Assembly: GCF_000145275.1 (NCBI RefSeq)
Contig: NC_014393.1
Location: 3,968,001 to 4,032,000, forward strand
Direction: 5' to 3'
Source of the DNA: Clostridium cellulovorans 743B
GTDB lineage: Bacteria > Bacillota > Clostridia > Clostridiales > Clostridiaceae
Length of the DNA stretch: 64,000 nucleotides
Shown here piece after piece: positions 35,932 to 44,588 of the stretch (within the stretch, counting starts at the first letter, position 1; each line of letters opens with the position of its first letter). The position numbers and the translations under genes are program-made. The notes below the pieces were generated by a model. It did not search any database. It was not told the origin of the DNA and saw nothing but the letters and a program-made list of their open reading frames with translations.

Positions 35932-37548
35932 TTAAAAGTTATACCATTTTTCTTCTATTATCTTTTTATCAAGCCTTTCAAATAATATTGTAACTTCCTC
36001 AATTGAAACCCCACAATTTGGATTAATGGCTTCCCACTTATCTTCATTAATAGCTAACCATGCTTTTATTTTCGCTGAAGATTCTGGTAAAAATGGTGAT
36101 AGTAAATTTGCTAAATTTGCTATTGAATAAATACAATTGTATATTGTATTACCGCAAACCTCTAAATCGTCCTTTACAGTAATCCATGGAGTCTTTTCAT
36201 CAAAATATTTATTGATACTTCTTATAAATTCAAAAATTTTCTCAAGTGCAACTTTTAAATTTCCTTGTTCAATAAATTTACCTATAAGATCATATAAACT
36301 CTCTATTTCTTTTTTTATATTACTGTCTACTCTTCCATTTGGAATTTTATTATTGAAATATTTTTTAGCAAAAACTAAAGTTCTATTAACTAAATTTCCA
36401 TATGCCCCTAACAATTCACCGTTATTGCTATTCACAAATTCTCTAAAAGAAAAATCCGTGTCTCTTTTTTCAGGTGAATTAATTAAGAAAAAATATCTTA
36501 AGGCATCAGAGTTATAAGCCTCTATTATATCTGGTACCCACACAGCCCAGTTATTACTTGTTGATATTTTTTTACCTTCTAAGGTTAAATGTTCACTAGA
36601 TATTATCCTTTCAGGTAACTTATTATAACCTATACCCTTTATTAAAGCTGGTAAAATTATAGAATGAAAAGGTATGTTATCTTTACCATGCACATAATAT
36701 GAAATAGCACTTTCATCCCAAAACTCTTCGTAGGATTTTTTATTTTCCAATGCCCATTTTTTACTCATTGTAAGATATCCTAATACAGCATCTATCCATA
36801 CATAAACCTTTTTATCATTAAAGCCTTGTATAGGTATATCTATTCCTAAGGATAAGTCCCTTGATATAGCTCTATCGCATAACCCTTCCTTCAGATATCT
36901 TTCTGTATTATTTACTGCATTAATTCTCCAGTTTCCTTGAGTCTTATCTAGGTTTTCTTTAATAGTGTTTTGAAATTTAGATAAAGAGAAGTATAACTGT
37001 TTTGCATTCTTCACTATTGGTTCACTATTACATAACTTACATTTTCTTTCCGAAAGTTCTAAAGGTTCTAGCAAAGAACCACAATTATCACATTGATCAC
37101 CTCTTGCTATTGAGTGACATTTTGGACATACTCCTTCAACATATCTATCTGGTAAGAATTGATTGCAGTGTTCACAGTATATTTGCTCTACTTCTTTTTC
37201 ATAAATCAATCCTTTATTATATAGCAAAAGGATCGCTTCTTGTACTTCCTTCTTATGAAATTCATCATCTGTTCTACCATAATAGTCATAAGAAAAATTT
37301 AATTTTTCAAAACACTTTTTAAATTCTCCATGATATTTATCTGCTATATCCTTTGGCGATACACCTTCTTTTTTTGCTCTAATTGATATAGGAGTTCCAT
37401 GGCAATCACTTCCTGAAACATACAAGACATTATCTCCCTTTCCTCTATAGTATCTTGCTAGTACATCTCCTGGTAATAATGCAGCTATATGACCTATATG
37501 TAGTGAGCCATTCGCATATGGCCACGCTCCTCCAATTAAAATATTCAT
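35932..37548 (-). CDS. metG: methionyl-tRNA synthetase, auxiliary two-knuckle type
   Basis: A 538-residue class I aminoacyl-tRNA synthetase charging tRNA-Met. HIGH is at 17-20, and the KMSKS loop is the variant GKKISTS (about 329-335). The connective peptide carries four CxxC pairs (CEHC, CPKC, CDNC, CKLC), the two-knuckle zinc arrangement of the E. coli/archaeal type. The C-terminal tRNA-binding domain of the typical Bacillus enzyme is absent. Genomes with such a gene usually have a standard metS elsewhere, so this is probably a second, separately acquired synthetase. That is inference, since only this window is visible. ATG 37548 follows GAGGAGGAAT; the TTG at 37566 lies inside that SD. A T-box leader precedes it. 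Confidence 0.92.
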   Translation of the reverse strand: MNILIGGAWPYANGSLHIGHIAALLPGDVLARYYRGKGDNVLYVSGSDCHGTPISIRAKKEGVSPKDIADKYHGEFKKCFEKLNFSYDYYGRTDDEFHKKEVQEAILLLYNKGLIYEKEVEQIYCEHCNQFLPDRYVEGVCPKCHSIARGDQCDNCGSLLEPLELSERKCKLCNSEPIVKNAKQLYFSLSKFQNTIKENLDKTQGNWRINAVNNTERYLKEGLCDRAISRDLSLGIDIPIQGFNDKKVYVWIDAVLGYLTMSKKWALENKKSYEEFWDESAISYYVHGKDNIPFHSIILPALIKGIGYNKLPERIISSEHLTLEGKKISTSNNWAVWVPDIIEAYNSDALRYFFLINSPEKRDTDFSFREFVNSNNGELLGAYGNLVNRTLVFAKKYFNNKIPNGRVDSNIKKEIESLYDLIGKFIEQGNLKVALEKIFEFIRSINKYFDEKTPWITVKDDLEVCGNTIYNCIYSIANLANLLSPFLPESSAKIKAWLAINEDKWEAINPNCGVSIEEVTILFERLDKKIIEEKWYNF

Positions 37549-37582
37549 TATATAATTCCTCCTCAATAATAATTTAAAATAT

Positions 37583-37875
37583 AAAAAAACTCCCGTCCTA
37601 AGAAATTAATCTTAGGAACGAGAGTTAAACTCCGTGTTACCATCCTACTTCATACATATCTCACAATATGCACCTCATCAAGTACGTCATATAAACCATA
37701 TGATTATACTCTATCACTATAACGGGTGAACCCGTTGCAGCCTTAATTTTTATAATAAAAATCTCGGTGCATCACTCCAAGGCCATTTTCACTTTAATAT
37801 CCTTTGCTTCCTCTCACCAATAGAAACTCTCTGTAAAAGTATTCTTAAAGCTACTTTCCTCTTCTTTGCATTTAT
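37583..37875 (-). promoter_or_regulatory. T-box leader of metG
   Basis: A tRNA-sensing riboswitch that allows transcription when tRNA-Met is uncharged. On the minus strand the conserved T-box segment GGATGGTAACACGGAG (37646-37631) is followed by AACTCTCGTTCCT. This strand of the terminator pairs with AGGACGGGAG, and a run of seven T's lies at 37589-37583. Upstream, the Stem I region contains GAAAATGGCC with AUG at 37786-37784, the plausible methionine specifier. The leader is about 290 bases and ends just before the metG SD. Confidence 0.9.
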
Positions 37876-37994
37876 TGTTATTATACTCTTCTTGATTACA
37901 TTGTCAATATATTTAATGTAAAAGTGGTAAAAGTCAACATTTCCTAGGTAATTTTTCACCTCAACGCTATAAAATCTAAAATCTTTATTACTTA

Positions 37995-38858
37995 CTATTT
38001 AGTTTCTAAAGCTATTTTCCATGCATTATAAAAATCACTAATTGATTGATAACGTTGATTTCTATCATTACTTGTAGCTTTCTTAGCAACCTGAAATAAC
38101 TTTTCTGATGCTTTCCATTCTTCAATACTTCTATTATAGTTATTTCCTAATAACTCAAAAGCCACTGCTCCCATTGTAAATACATTAGTAACCTCATCAA
38201 TAGATGCTTCTAATTGAAATTCCTCTGGTGACATAAATCTTGATGAGCCCCACATACGTCCCATTTCATTTTTCACTGGCGATTTTGAATAGAAATCAAT
38301 ATCACAAATTGTTGTTGTATTGGTATCAAAATCATACATTATGCTACCATCATAAAAATCTATAGCAACATACTTTTGTTTAGCAACTTCCTCATGAATA
38401 TTAAATATAACATCTAGACAGTTCAACTTATGCTTAAGTTCTAGGTTATTGAATTTAACATTAGGTGATTGTGGATGAGTATATTTGGGATATTTTTCAA
38501 AGTCCCAATGAGCATGTAGACATTCTCCATTAACCCATTTATAAATACATGCATATCCTTTTCCAATTTCCCCATGCCAAATTAGCTGAATTAAATTAGG
38601 ATGTTTAATATCCTCATAGATTTGTGCAGAAGCTTTCATTCGCATAATTGCATCTTCCACTTTGCCCTTATACTCTTTTGTACAACAACCAGCATATTTT
38701 ATAAAATACTTATTTTTTCCATCCTCTATTCCAAAAGCGATATTTCCAGAATCCTGCTCTGAAAAAACCGTAAACACTTTTCCATAGTTACTCAGCCATG
38801 AAAAATTATGCTCCTCTTTTAACTGAAACTCACATTGATCAATTGTTTTTAATATCAT
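37995..38858 (-). CDS. Ser/Thr protein kinase-like protein
   Basis: A 287-residue eukaryotic-type kinase fold. Recognisable parts are a glycine-poor N-lobe, the ATP-binding lysine in KYFIKYAG (about 49-56), and VAIDFYDGSIMYD (about 163-175) in the position of the catalytic HRD loop. ICDIDFYS (about 184-191) replaces DFG, and SSRFMSPEEF (about 205-214) is the activation segment with its APE-like end. HRD and DFG are altered, but the equivalent aspartates remain, so activity is possible. It is soluble, with no membrane helix or PASTA domain. The start ATG 38858 follows AGGAGGAT. It lies upstream of the T-box but with a separate transcript. Substrate unknown. Confidence 0.75.
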   Translation of the reverse strand: MILKTIDQCEFQLKEEHNFSWLSNYGKVFTVFSEQDSGNIAFGIEDGKNKYFIKYAGCCTKEYKGKVEDAIMRMKASAQIYEDIKHPNLIQLIWHGEIGKGYACIYKWVNGECLHAHWDFEKYPKYTHPQSPNVKFNNLELKHKLNCLDVIFNIHEEVAKQKYVAIDFYDGSIMYDFDTNTTTICDIDFYSKSPVKNEMGRMWGSSRFMSPEEFQLEASIDEVTNVFTMGAVAFELLGNNYNRSIEEWKASEKLFQVAKKATSNDRNQRYQSISDFYNAWKIALETK

Positions 38859-39075
38859 ATAATCCTCCTTAAATATAGAGGGCTATCTTTTAATTTCCCT
38901 CCAAAGAATAGTTGTAAAAGTTTTTATAACCATACTACACTCCCCTTTCACTGATAAATTTATCATAATTATATCATTCTTTAGTGAAACCCTCTAATTA
39001 TATTATTAAGTTGGTTTTACAACATCATCTTTTTATTTCGTAAGCGTGAAAAAACTCTACCTTTACTTAACAATA

Positions 39076-39112
39076 ACTCCAGTAGTTAGCTATAAGTGCT
39101 TTCTACTGGAGT
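39076..39112. terminator. stem-loop after the metallopeptidase gene
   Basis: A perfect 10-bp inverted repeat (ACTCCAGTAG/CTACTGGAGT) sits between the stop at 39156 and the kinase-like gene start. The minus-strand tail (TATTGTTAAG) is only moderately U-rich. Confidence 0.5.
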
Positions 39113-39155
39113 TTATTTCTAAACATTATCCTCTGAATGATTTGCAACGTTCCTA

Positions 39156-41156
39156 TCAACTACTCCTTGTCTGAGACATAAAGACCAAATCTCCGTCATC
39201 GTTCCCAATATAAAGTGCATAATTTTCGTTACCTAATGTAGCTACGGATATTCCGCCTTTTGTTTTAAAATCATTATCTAAATCATTTCCTACTATAGTT
39301 GTTATTATAGAATTTTCAGTGACCTCTTCTTTTGTATCAATATGGTATTGACAAAGATTTCCGTCATTTGTCCCATTGACTTGTAAATAATGATCAACAA
39401 TGCTTCCTCTAGGTTCCCCGCCAGAAATATTTTGGAGTTCTAAATCTGTCCTCATTGGTCCCCTTAAATCATACACATATATGCTATTTTTTTTATCACT
39501 TGCTTTATAAATATATGAGTGGAAATACTTTCCCGGTGAACATATATATCTTGTTGATGTGTATTTCTTTCTTGATACAGTTTCTCCTGTCTCGTATACT
39601 TTTTTCACATCTTTATCCAGCCAGAGTAAGACATCAACAAATTCTGCATTCGTAACATAATTCAGTAATATCTTATCATCAATAATGGTAGCAGAAGGTG
39701 AGAATAATATCGATGTTGTATTATTTACCCCTTCAATCTTATCTTTACAGCTCCAACTGCCTGGTTGAATTTTATCCAATGGGCAAGTCATATACTTTAA
39801 CGTATGATCTTTACTGCTGTTATAAAACACATAACAGGTATCATTAAATATAACTGCTGCTGGATTATTGTTTGTAGTTGGTGGATTTTTAGATGAATAA
39901 ATTGGATAATTTGTCATCCAAGTTTTACTATTTCCATCATAAATAAGCACATGAATACAATTATCAGTTCCTTCAAAAAAACCATATAGCTTGTTCCGTT
40001 TCGTATCAGCTATCAATGTTGGATTCTCCTTTGCCTTCGGCTGCATAAAAGATATATCTTTAACATATCCAAGTTTTTTCCAATAAGAAAATATAGTTGA
40101 AATAAACCATGCATAATTATCAGCATTCAACACGGCCTTTTCTGGACTCTCCTTTGCCAGTTTCCTACAATTAGTTATACCATATTCATAATCTATAATA
40201 GGATTTGTTTTACCTATTCTAACTGTATGTGATAATTCATGGTAAATAGTAGCCACCTGACTATCCATATCCCCATATACTGCTTGCTCATAAAAAGCAT
40301 TCAATAAAAAAATATGATTTTGATATAGCATATTATAAGGCATTACAAACGCTACAACTCCCTGTTTGTTTTTTTCCGCAACCCCTGGTACACTTTCATT
40401 CCAAAGATGATAACTAACTTTATTCTTTAATCTGCCATTGATTCTTTTCATAATGTCTTTTATAAAATTATATTTATCATAGCTATTAAAAATATCTTTA
40501 AATTGTGGAGAATTTTCTGTCGTAAATCCAATTTTGTCAACACATTTCTGACTCAGCCTTTTTAACTGACGATGCACTAAAAGCATCATACTTTGTAAAT
40601 CTGAAGGTTTCAATTCCTGTCTACCATTAGAATACACAGTTCCTTCTCTATAATACAAGACACTCTCTGAATCCCCATAAAGTATTGCTTCTTCGATATC
40701 ATCAAAAGGAATACTTTTCTTTATTCCCACCTGTACGATACTTTGTACATTAATCTTTACCACATCTGTCTTTATACTTTCCGTCATTGTCAGCATATCT
40801 GATAAATGTTCTTTTATCCCAATATTTCTGTTGCAGAAAATACTATATTGACCCACTTTTTTCATTTCATAATAGGAAGAAAGATTATGTTCCTTTTTAA
40901 GAGTCTGTCCTGCTCCAATTTTTATAAAATTTGAATCAATTGGTTCCTTGTACGAAAAATACGCACCCATATACATCATGCGTTTTTCGCCATAATATAA
41001 CTCAACAGAATCTGTGTCAAAATCAACTAATGGTGTATATCGTGGCAATATATAATAATCCTTATCAGTGATATTTGTAAGAGAAAACACTACCTTTACA
41101 TTTGCATTTGATTCATAACTTGATTTTACTTCCCATGTTGCTTTAAGAATTCCCAT
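39156..41156 (-). CDS. aspzincin-type (M35-like) metallopeptidase with C-terminal propeller-like repeats
   Basis: A 666-residue protein. The N-terminal 140 residues look like an Ig-like beta domain (ATWEVKSSYESNANVKVVFSLTN). A zinc peptidase domain follows (about 185-355) with HELSH (306-310), DYEYG (322-326) and ADNYAWF with Asp346. HExxH plus a downstream metal-binding Asp is the deuterolysin/peptidyl-Lys endopeptidase (M35) arrangement. The remaining 300 residues form Trp/Tyr-rich repeats resembling a lectin-type beta-propeller. There is no signal peptide, so if exported it needs another route. The in-frame start at 41180 precedes the SD GGAGGGG; ATG 41156 is 6 bases after it. It lies downstream of the foreign-looking MalT-like regulator on the same strand. 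Confidence 0.75.
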   Translation of the reverse strand: MGILKATWEVKSSYESNANVKVVFSLTNITDKDYYILPRYTPLVDFDTDSVELYYGEKRMMYMGAYFSYKEPIDSNFIKIGAGQTLKKEHNLSSYYEMKKVGQYSIFCNRNIGIKEHLSDMLTMTESIKTDVVKINVQSIVQVGIKKSIPFDDIEEAILYGDSESVLYYREGTVYSNGRQELKPSDLQSMMLLVHRQLKRLSQKCVDKIGFTTENSPQFKDIFNSYDKYNFIKDIMKRINGRLKNKVSYHLWNESVPGVAEKNKQGVVAFVMPYNMLYQNHIFLLNAFYEQAVYGDMDSQVATIYHELSHTVRIGKTNPIIDYEYGITNCRKLAKESPEKAVLNADNYAWFISTIFSYWKKLGYVKDISFMQPKAKENPTLIADTKRNKLYGFFEGTDNCIHVLIYDGNSKTWMTNYPIYSSKNPPTTNNNPAAVIFNDTCYVFYNSSKDHTLKYMTCPLDKIQPGSWSCKDKIEGVNNTTSILFSPSATIIDDKILLNYVTNAEFVDVLLWLDKDVKKVYETGETVSRKKYTSTRYICSPGKYFHSYIYKASDKKNSIYVYDLRGPMRTDLELQNISGGEPRGSIVDHYLQVNGTNDGNLCQYHIDTKEEVTENSIITTIVGNDLDNDFKTKGGISVATLGNENYALYIGNDDGDLVFMSQTRSS

Positions 41157-41223
41157 AAAATTCCCCTCCATAAAAAACAAAATAATTTGTCATTTTTATT
41201 ATTTCCAACTAGTGTTTAATACC

Positions 41224-41295
41224 TCATGTTATCTCAACTATTACAATTGAAGTCATCGTAAATGTTGATGCATCATTATCTGTTTTAATTTTCAT
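41224..41295 (-). CDS. possible 23-residue peptide gene
   Basis: A short frame, MKIKTDNDASTFTMTSIVIV plus EIT, lies between the regulator and the metallopeptidase. AAGG precedes the ATG by 9 bases, a modest SD. There is a Lys/Asp-rich start and a hydrophobic beta-like end. It may be a real leader or signalling peptide or a chance frame; nothing in the sequence decides this. Confidence 0.3.
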   Translation of the reverse strand: MKIKTDNDASTFTMTSIVIVEIT

Positions 41296-41314
41296 TCTAT
41301 CTAACCTTCTTTTT

Positions 41315-43720
41315 TCAGATTATCTTTCTCTTTCTTGCCTCGGTAACAGCTGCTGTTTTGCTGTTCACTCCAAGTTTTTTAAAGTTCTGCTTATTATGAT
41401 ATTTTACATTTTCTACTTTAAGTCCAAGTTCCCCCGCGATCTCTGCACTAGAAAGTCCCTCTGCCTGAAGCTTTAGGATTTTAATAGCATTTTCACTAAA
41501 AGTTGCACACTCTGTGACTTGTTTCAAATATCCCGGGTAGGCAAGTGCTATCTTTTCTGTCTCCACAAATACTGCCTTATAGTATTGGGTCTTATTACCT
41601 TTTAAAGTGAATTCCTTAAGCATCCGGTTTACTGCAGCTCCTTCTCTGGAAATAAGACGTACAAAGTGATAACTTTCTGCCTTAGTTAATACTTTATGTA
41701 AATTTTCTTCCCATTTGCCATTGCCCATTCTGTACTGAGTAATGGCTAACAAAAGATCTGCTTCCATGGATATGTAAGTACGATGCATCAGTTCCGCATA
41801 ATACTGGATACGTTGCAAGAGACTAATCGCCTTTTCATATTTCCCCATTAACAGGTAAACACGTACCTTTGTCAGATACCGAAAACGCTCCATAGTACAG
41901 AATTCCATTTCCTCATTTGGTGCCTGCTCCATCCACTCCAGCGCCTCAGCTGTCTTTCCCTGATAGAGACCAATCCGTATCTGCAAAGCAGTTAAATTGG
42001 TTAACAGCTTTACTGACCCTTCCTGTTCTACCTTCTTTTGAAAGTTAAGTAACAGTTCTTTTGCATCCTCTGCATGATCATTAATAATATTCAGCCATGC
42101 AAAAATCCCTGTCGCCACAAAGCACCGCTCAATCTTACCTCCTGCCTGTGCCTGCATCATGCCCTTATTGGTCAGATTGGCGATTTCATAACTGTCTTCT
42201 CCTTTTTCCAGAAAGCTTTCCGCAAGAGCCAGGTTTACTAGTCCTTTCCCATATTTCCCCAAGGTAAATTCTATGATTTTCCCAATACTCTTTGCCAGTT
42301 CCTTATCCCGCTTACTCCATTCGCAAAAATCTTTTGCCCCGTTCATCTGGGATGGCAGATTACTGGTAACGGAGAATTCCGGCAGGACGATGTTACTGCT
42401 TATTAAGAGGTTTCCTGCATTTTTTATGATATCAATCAGGGTACTGCTTCCACGGTGTGGCAATCCAATGTCCAAATAGACAAGCTGCCCTTTTGCTTCT
42501 TTTTTAGCACTTCCACTTAAGGTTCCCTCCAACTGCTTTAATTCCTCATACCAGCGTTCACTTTCTTCTATGTTCAAAAGCATGGACTGGAGCATGCTCA
42601 TGCCTGCTATCAATTCTACGTTTTCCCTGATTTTTTCTTCCGGCAGGGTAAGATAATATTGTCGCAACTCATAATAATGACCACTTGCTGGATTTTTTCT
42701 TGCGTTAAAAATCAACAGTCTGGCAATTCTTTCCGTGTCATGGCATATCTCATACATCTTCAGTGCATTTGGGGTATCGCCTTCCAATTCATAGTAAAGA
42801 CCTGCATTATAATAGAGTCGTTCCCATCTTTCCTTATGATAAGTCCTGATAAGTCTTCGCCTCATGGAACGCCTCATAGCATGTCTGATTTCATAAATCC
42901 TTTTACCACCAGCAGTTTCTTTAAATAGTAAGAAGTTTCCAAGCTGTTCAGCTATGCAGATCATTCTCTCCACATCGCTTCTGCCTGTAATCATTTCTGC
43001 CAGATGCTTATCAAACTCATCTACAATACATACCTGCATAAAAAATTCCTGAATTTCTATTTCCCAATGGTCATAGACCTGGCAGTCAAGGTAATCCCAA
43101 AAGTCATTTCTCATCCTTTCAATATGGTTTACATCAAATGGTCTGCCATCTGCAAGATCCATAGCAATCAACCTTGCTACAATTCCGATCCCGGATGTAA
43201 GTCCCATAATTTTCTTGAAATCTTCTTCTGTAGGCGTTAATCCCCACAAATTTAGATATTCTATCATCTCATTTTCTGAAAGCAATAATTCCTCTTCCTC
43301 TATCACCGTGAACACTTTCCGATAATAAACAGGACGCAGCCAGGATGGCATCCTGCTTCTTCCTGACATGATACACCAAATATCCGATCTCCTTGCAAGT
43401 ATTTCAATCTTTTTTATTAATGCTTCTCTTAACTCATCCGTCCTCAGCTGCTGCAAATCATCAATGACTACAATCTGCTGTTTTTCACTAATAGGAAAAT
43501 CGATTTCATCCTCCTTCAGCTGCTCTGCAGAATAATAGTGATACTTCCTTTTACCTAAATAATCATGGATAAAAGCCGTTTTCCCACAGCCTGATATCCC
43601 ATAGAGATATACGGTCTGTGACAAAGTCTGGGCTGCCTTCATCTTCTTATTTGCTATTCTTGGGCGTATGTAGAATCCATCTTCAGCCTGCAATCCAATT
43701 TCTAAATACTTTTCTTCCAT
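41315..43720 (-). CDS. MalT-like LuxR-family STAND regulator, foreign base composition
   Basis: An 801-residue paralogue of the regulator at 26366-28783 with the same layout. Walker A is GISGCGKTA (near residue 46), Walker B is QIVVIDDLQQL, then TPR-like helices, and the C-terminal helix-turn-helix is FSENAIKILKLQAEGLSSAE followed by VENVKYHNKQNFKKLGV. The composition differs from the neighbourhood: I count 26 G/C in 60 bases at 42481-42540, against 19 in 60 at 26701-26760 in the other copy. The gene was probably acquired by transfer. Three in-frame ATGs lie close together; 43720 is best placed behind GGGGA. The metallopeptidase and the small peptide frame downstream are likely targets. Confidence 0.87.
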   Translation of the reverse strand: MEEKYLEIGLQAEDGFYIRPRIANKKMKAAQTLSQTVYLYGISGCGKTAFIHDYLGKRKYHYYSAEQLKEDEIDFPISEKQQIVVIDDLQQLRTDELREALIKKIEILARRSDIWCIMSGRSRMPSWLRPVYYRKVFTVIEEEELLLSENEMIEYLNLWGLTPTEEDFKKIMGLTSGIGIVARLIAMDLADGRPFDVNHIERMRNDFWDYLDCQVYDHWEIEIQEFFMQVCIVDEFDKHLAEMITGRSDVERMICIAEQLGNFLLFKETAGGKRIYEIRHAMRRSMRRRLIRTYHKERWERLYYNAGLYYELEGDTPNALKMYEICHDTERIARLLIFNARKNPASGHYYELRQYYLTLPEEKIRENVELIAGMSMLQSMLLNIEESERWYEELKQLEGTLSGSAKKEAKGQLVYLDIGLPHRGSSTLIDIIKNAGNLLISSNIVLPEFSVTSNLPSQMNGAKDFCEWSKRDKELAKSIGKIIEFTLGKYGKGLVNLALAESFLEKGEDSYEIANLTNKGMMQAQAGGKIERCFVATGIFAWLNIINDHAEDAKELLLNFQKKVEQEGSVKLLTNLTALQIRIGLYQGKTAEALEWMEQAPNEEMEFCTMERFRYLTKVRVYLLMGKYEKAISLLQRIQYYAELMHRTYISMEADLLLAITQYRMGNGKWEENLHKVLTKAESYHFVRLISREGAAVNRMLKEFTLKGNKTQYYKAVFVETEKIALAYPGYLKQVTECATFSENAIKILKLQAEGLSSAEIAGELGLKVENVKYHNKQNFKKLGVNSKTAAVTEARKRKII

Positions 43721-43975
43721 TTTCATCCCCATCTTTAAAAGTTATACCCCTGTTCTTTTACTATATAATGAAAATTTTACCATATAAAATTTTGAAAAGC
43801 CACTCCTCAAAAGGGTAGTTTGTGTGGTAAAAAGATCTAATTTAAATTCAGTTCCTACAATCATAACTAAGCCATCTATACTTCTCCTTAAATCTGTTAC
43901 GCTACAAGCTGAATAAACAACTATACAATATTCTGTTGATTTAAATTATCTATTATGCTAAAATCCATTTATAAT

Positions 43976-44108
43976 AACATATAGTTTAGTTTTCTAGGGT
44001 TCCGCAACTTATTGTTGGCAGGTCCGAGAGAAAACGCACAGTTCATTGTGTACACGGAAGGATAAAAGCCTGGGAGATATTTTAATAATATTTCCTTAGG
44101 CTTTTTTT
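43976..44108 (+). promoter_or_regulatory. guanidine-I (ykkC) riboswitch
   Basis: The leader of the Gdx exporter gene. It has the conserved ykkC elements CTAGGGTTCCG, GGTCCGAGAGAAAAC, ACACGGAAGGATAAAAGCC and GGGAGA in order. A terminator hairpin follows (AAGCCT...AGGCTT, then seven T's at 44102-44108). Known members bind guanidinium and switch on export or degradation genes. The pairing with an SMR exporter just downstream confirms the assignment. Confidence 0.95.
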
Positions 44109-44140
44109 GATTTTTATATATTACAAGGAGTGTGAAAATT

Positions 44141-44461
44141 ATGACATGGTTTTTTTTGATTTTAGCTGGTCTTTTTGAGGTAGGTTGGGCTGTGGGATTA
44201 AAGTATTCACAAGGATTTACAAAACTTACACCAAGTATATTCACAATAGCAGGTATGATAGCAAGTTTCTATTTTTTATCCTTAGCATTAAAAAATATTC
44301 CCTTAGGTACAGCTTACGCAATTTGGACTGGGATTGGGACCGTTGGTACAGTAATTTTAGGAATACTCCTATTCAAAGAGCCTTTTGATATAATTAGGTT
44401 AATTTGTATAGGGTTTATTGTAACTGGAATAGTTGGCTTGAAGCTTGTATCATCCCATTAA
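44141..44461 (+). CDS. gdx: guanidinium exporter Gdx (SMR family)
   Basis: A 106-residue small multidrug-resistance protein with four membrane helices that works as a dual-topology dimer. It exports guanidinium in exchange for protons. The first helix LAGLFEVGWAVGLKYS carries the essential glutamate (Glu13). GTAYAIWTGIGTVGT in helix 3 is the SugE/Gdx signature, distinguishing it from polyaromatic drug exporters such as EmrE. A GTG at 44132 abuts the SD AAGGAGT; ATG 44141 is better spaced. It is controlled by the guanidine-I riboswitch directly upstream and ends in a hairpin at 44504-44536. Confidence 0.95.
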   Translation: MTWFFLILAGLFEVGWAVGLKYSQGFTKLTPSIFTIAGMIASFYFLSLALKNIPLGTAYAIWTGIGTVGTVILGILLFKEPFDIIRLICIGFIVTGIVGLKLVSSH

Positions 44462-44503
44462 TTATTATTTCTATTATGGAAGCTTTCTTTAGATATGAAT
44501 CCA

Positions 44504-44536
44504 AAGGCTATGGTACTGAAATTAGTCCATAGCCTT
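44504..44536 (+). terminator. stem-loop after gdx
   Basis: A perfect 10-bp stem (AAGGCTATGG/CCATAGCCTT) lies 43 bases after the gdx stop. The tail is not strongly U-rich, and the convergent YdcF-like gene may share it. Confidence 0.55.
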
Positions 44537-44588
44537 CCTAACTTATAAAAAATAAATCCCAACCCGAGAATTTACCTATTAGGATTTA

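Noticed and set aside
36137..36517. 126-codon plus-strand frame in metG
   Set aside because: Antisense to a conserved synthetase, no SD or family features.
43969..44244. Minus-strand frame across the guanidine riboswitch
   Set aside because: It runs antisense through the riboswitch and gdx; no initiation site and no recognisable protein.
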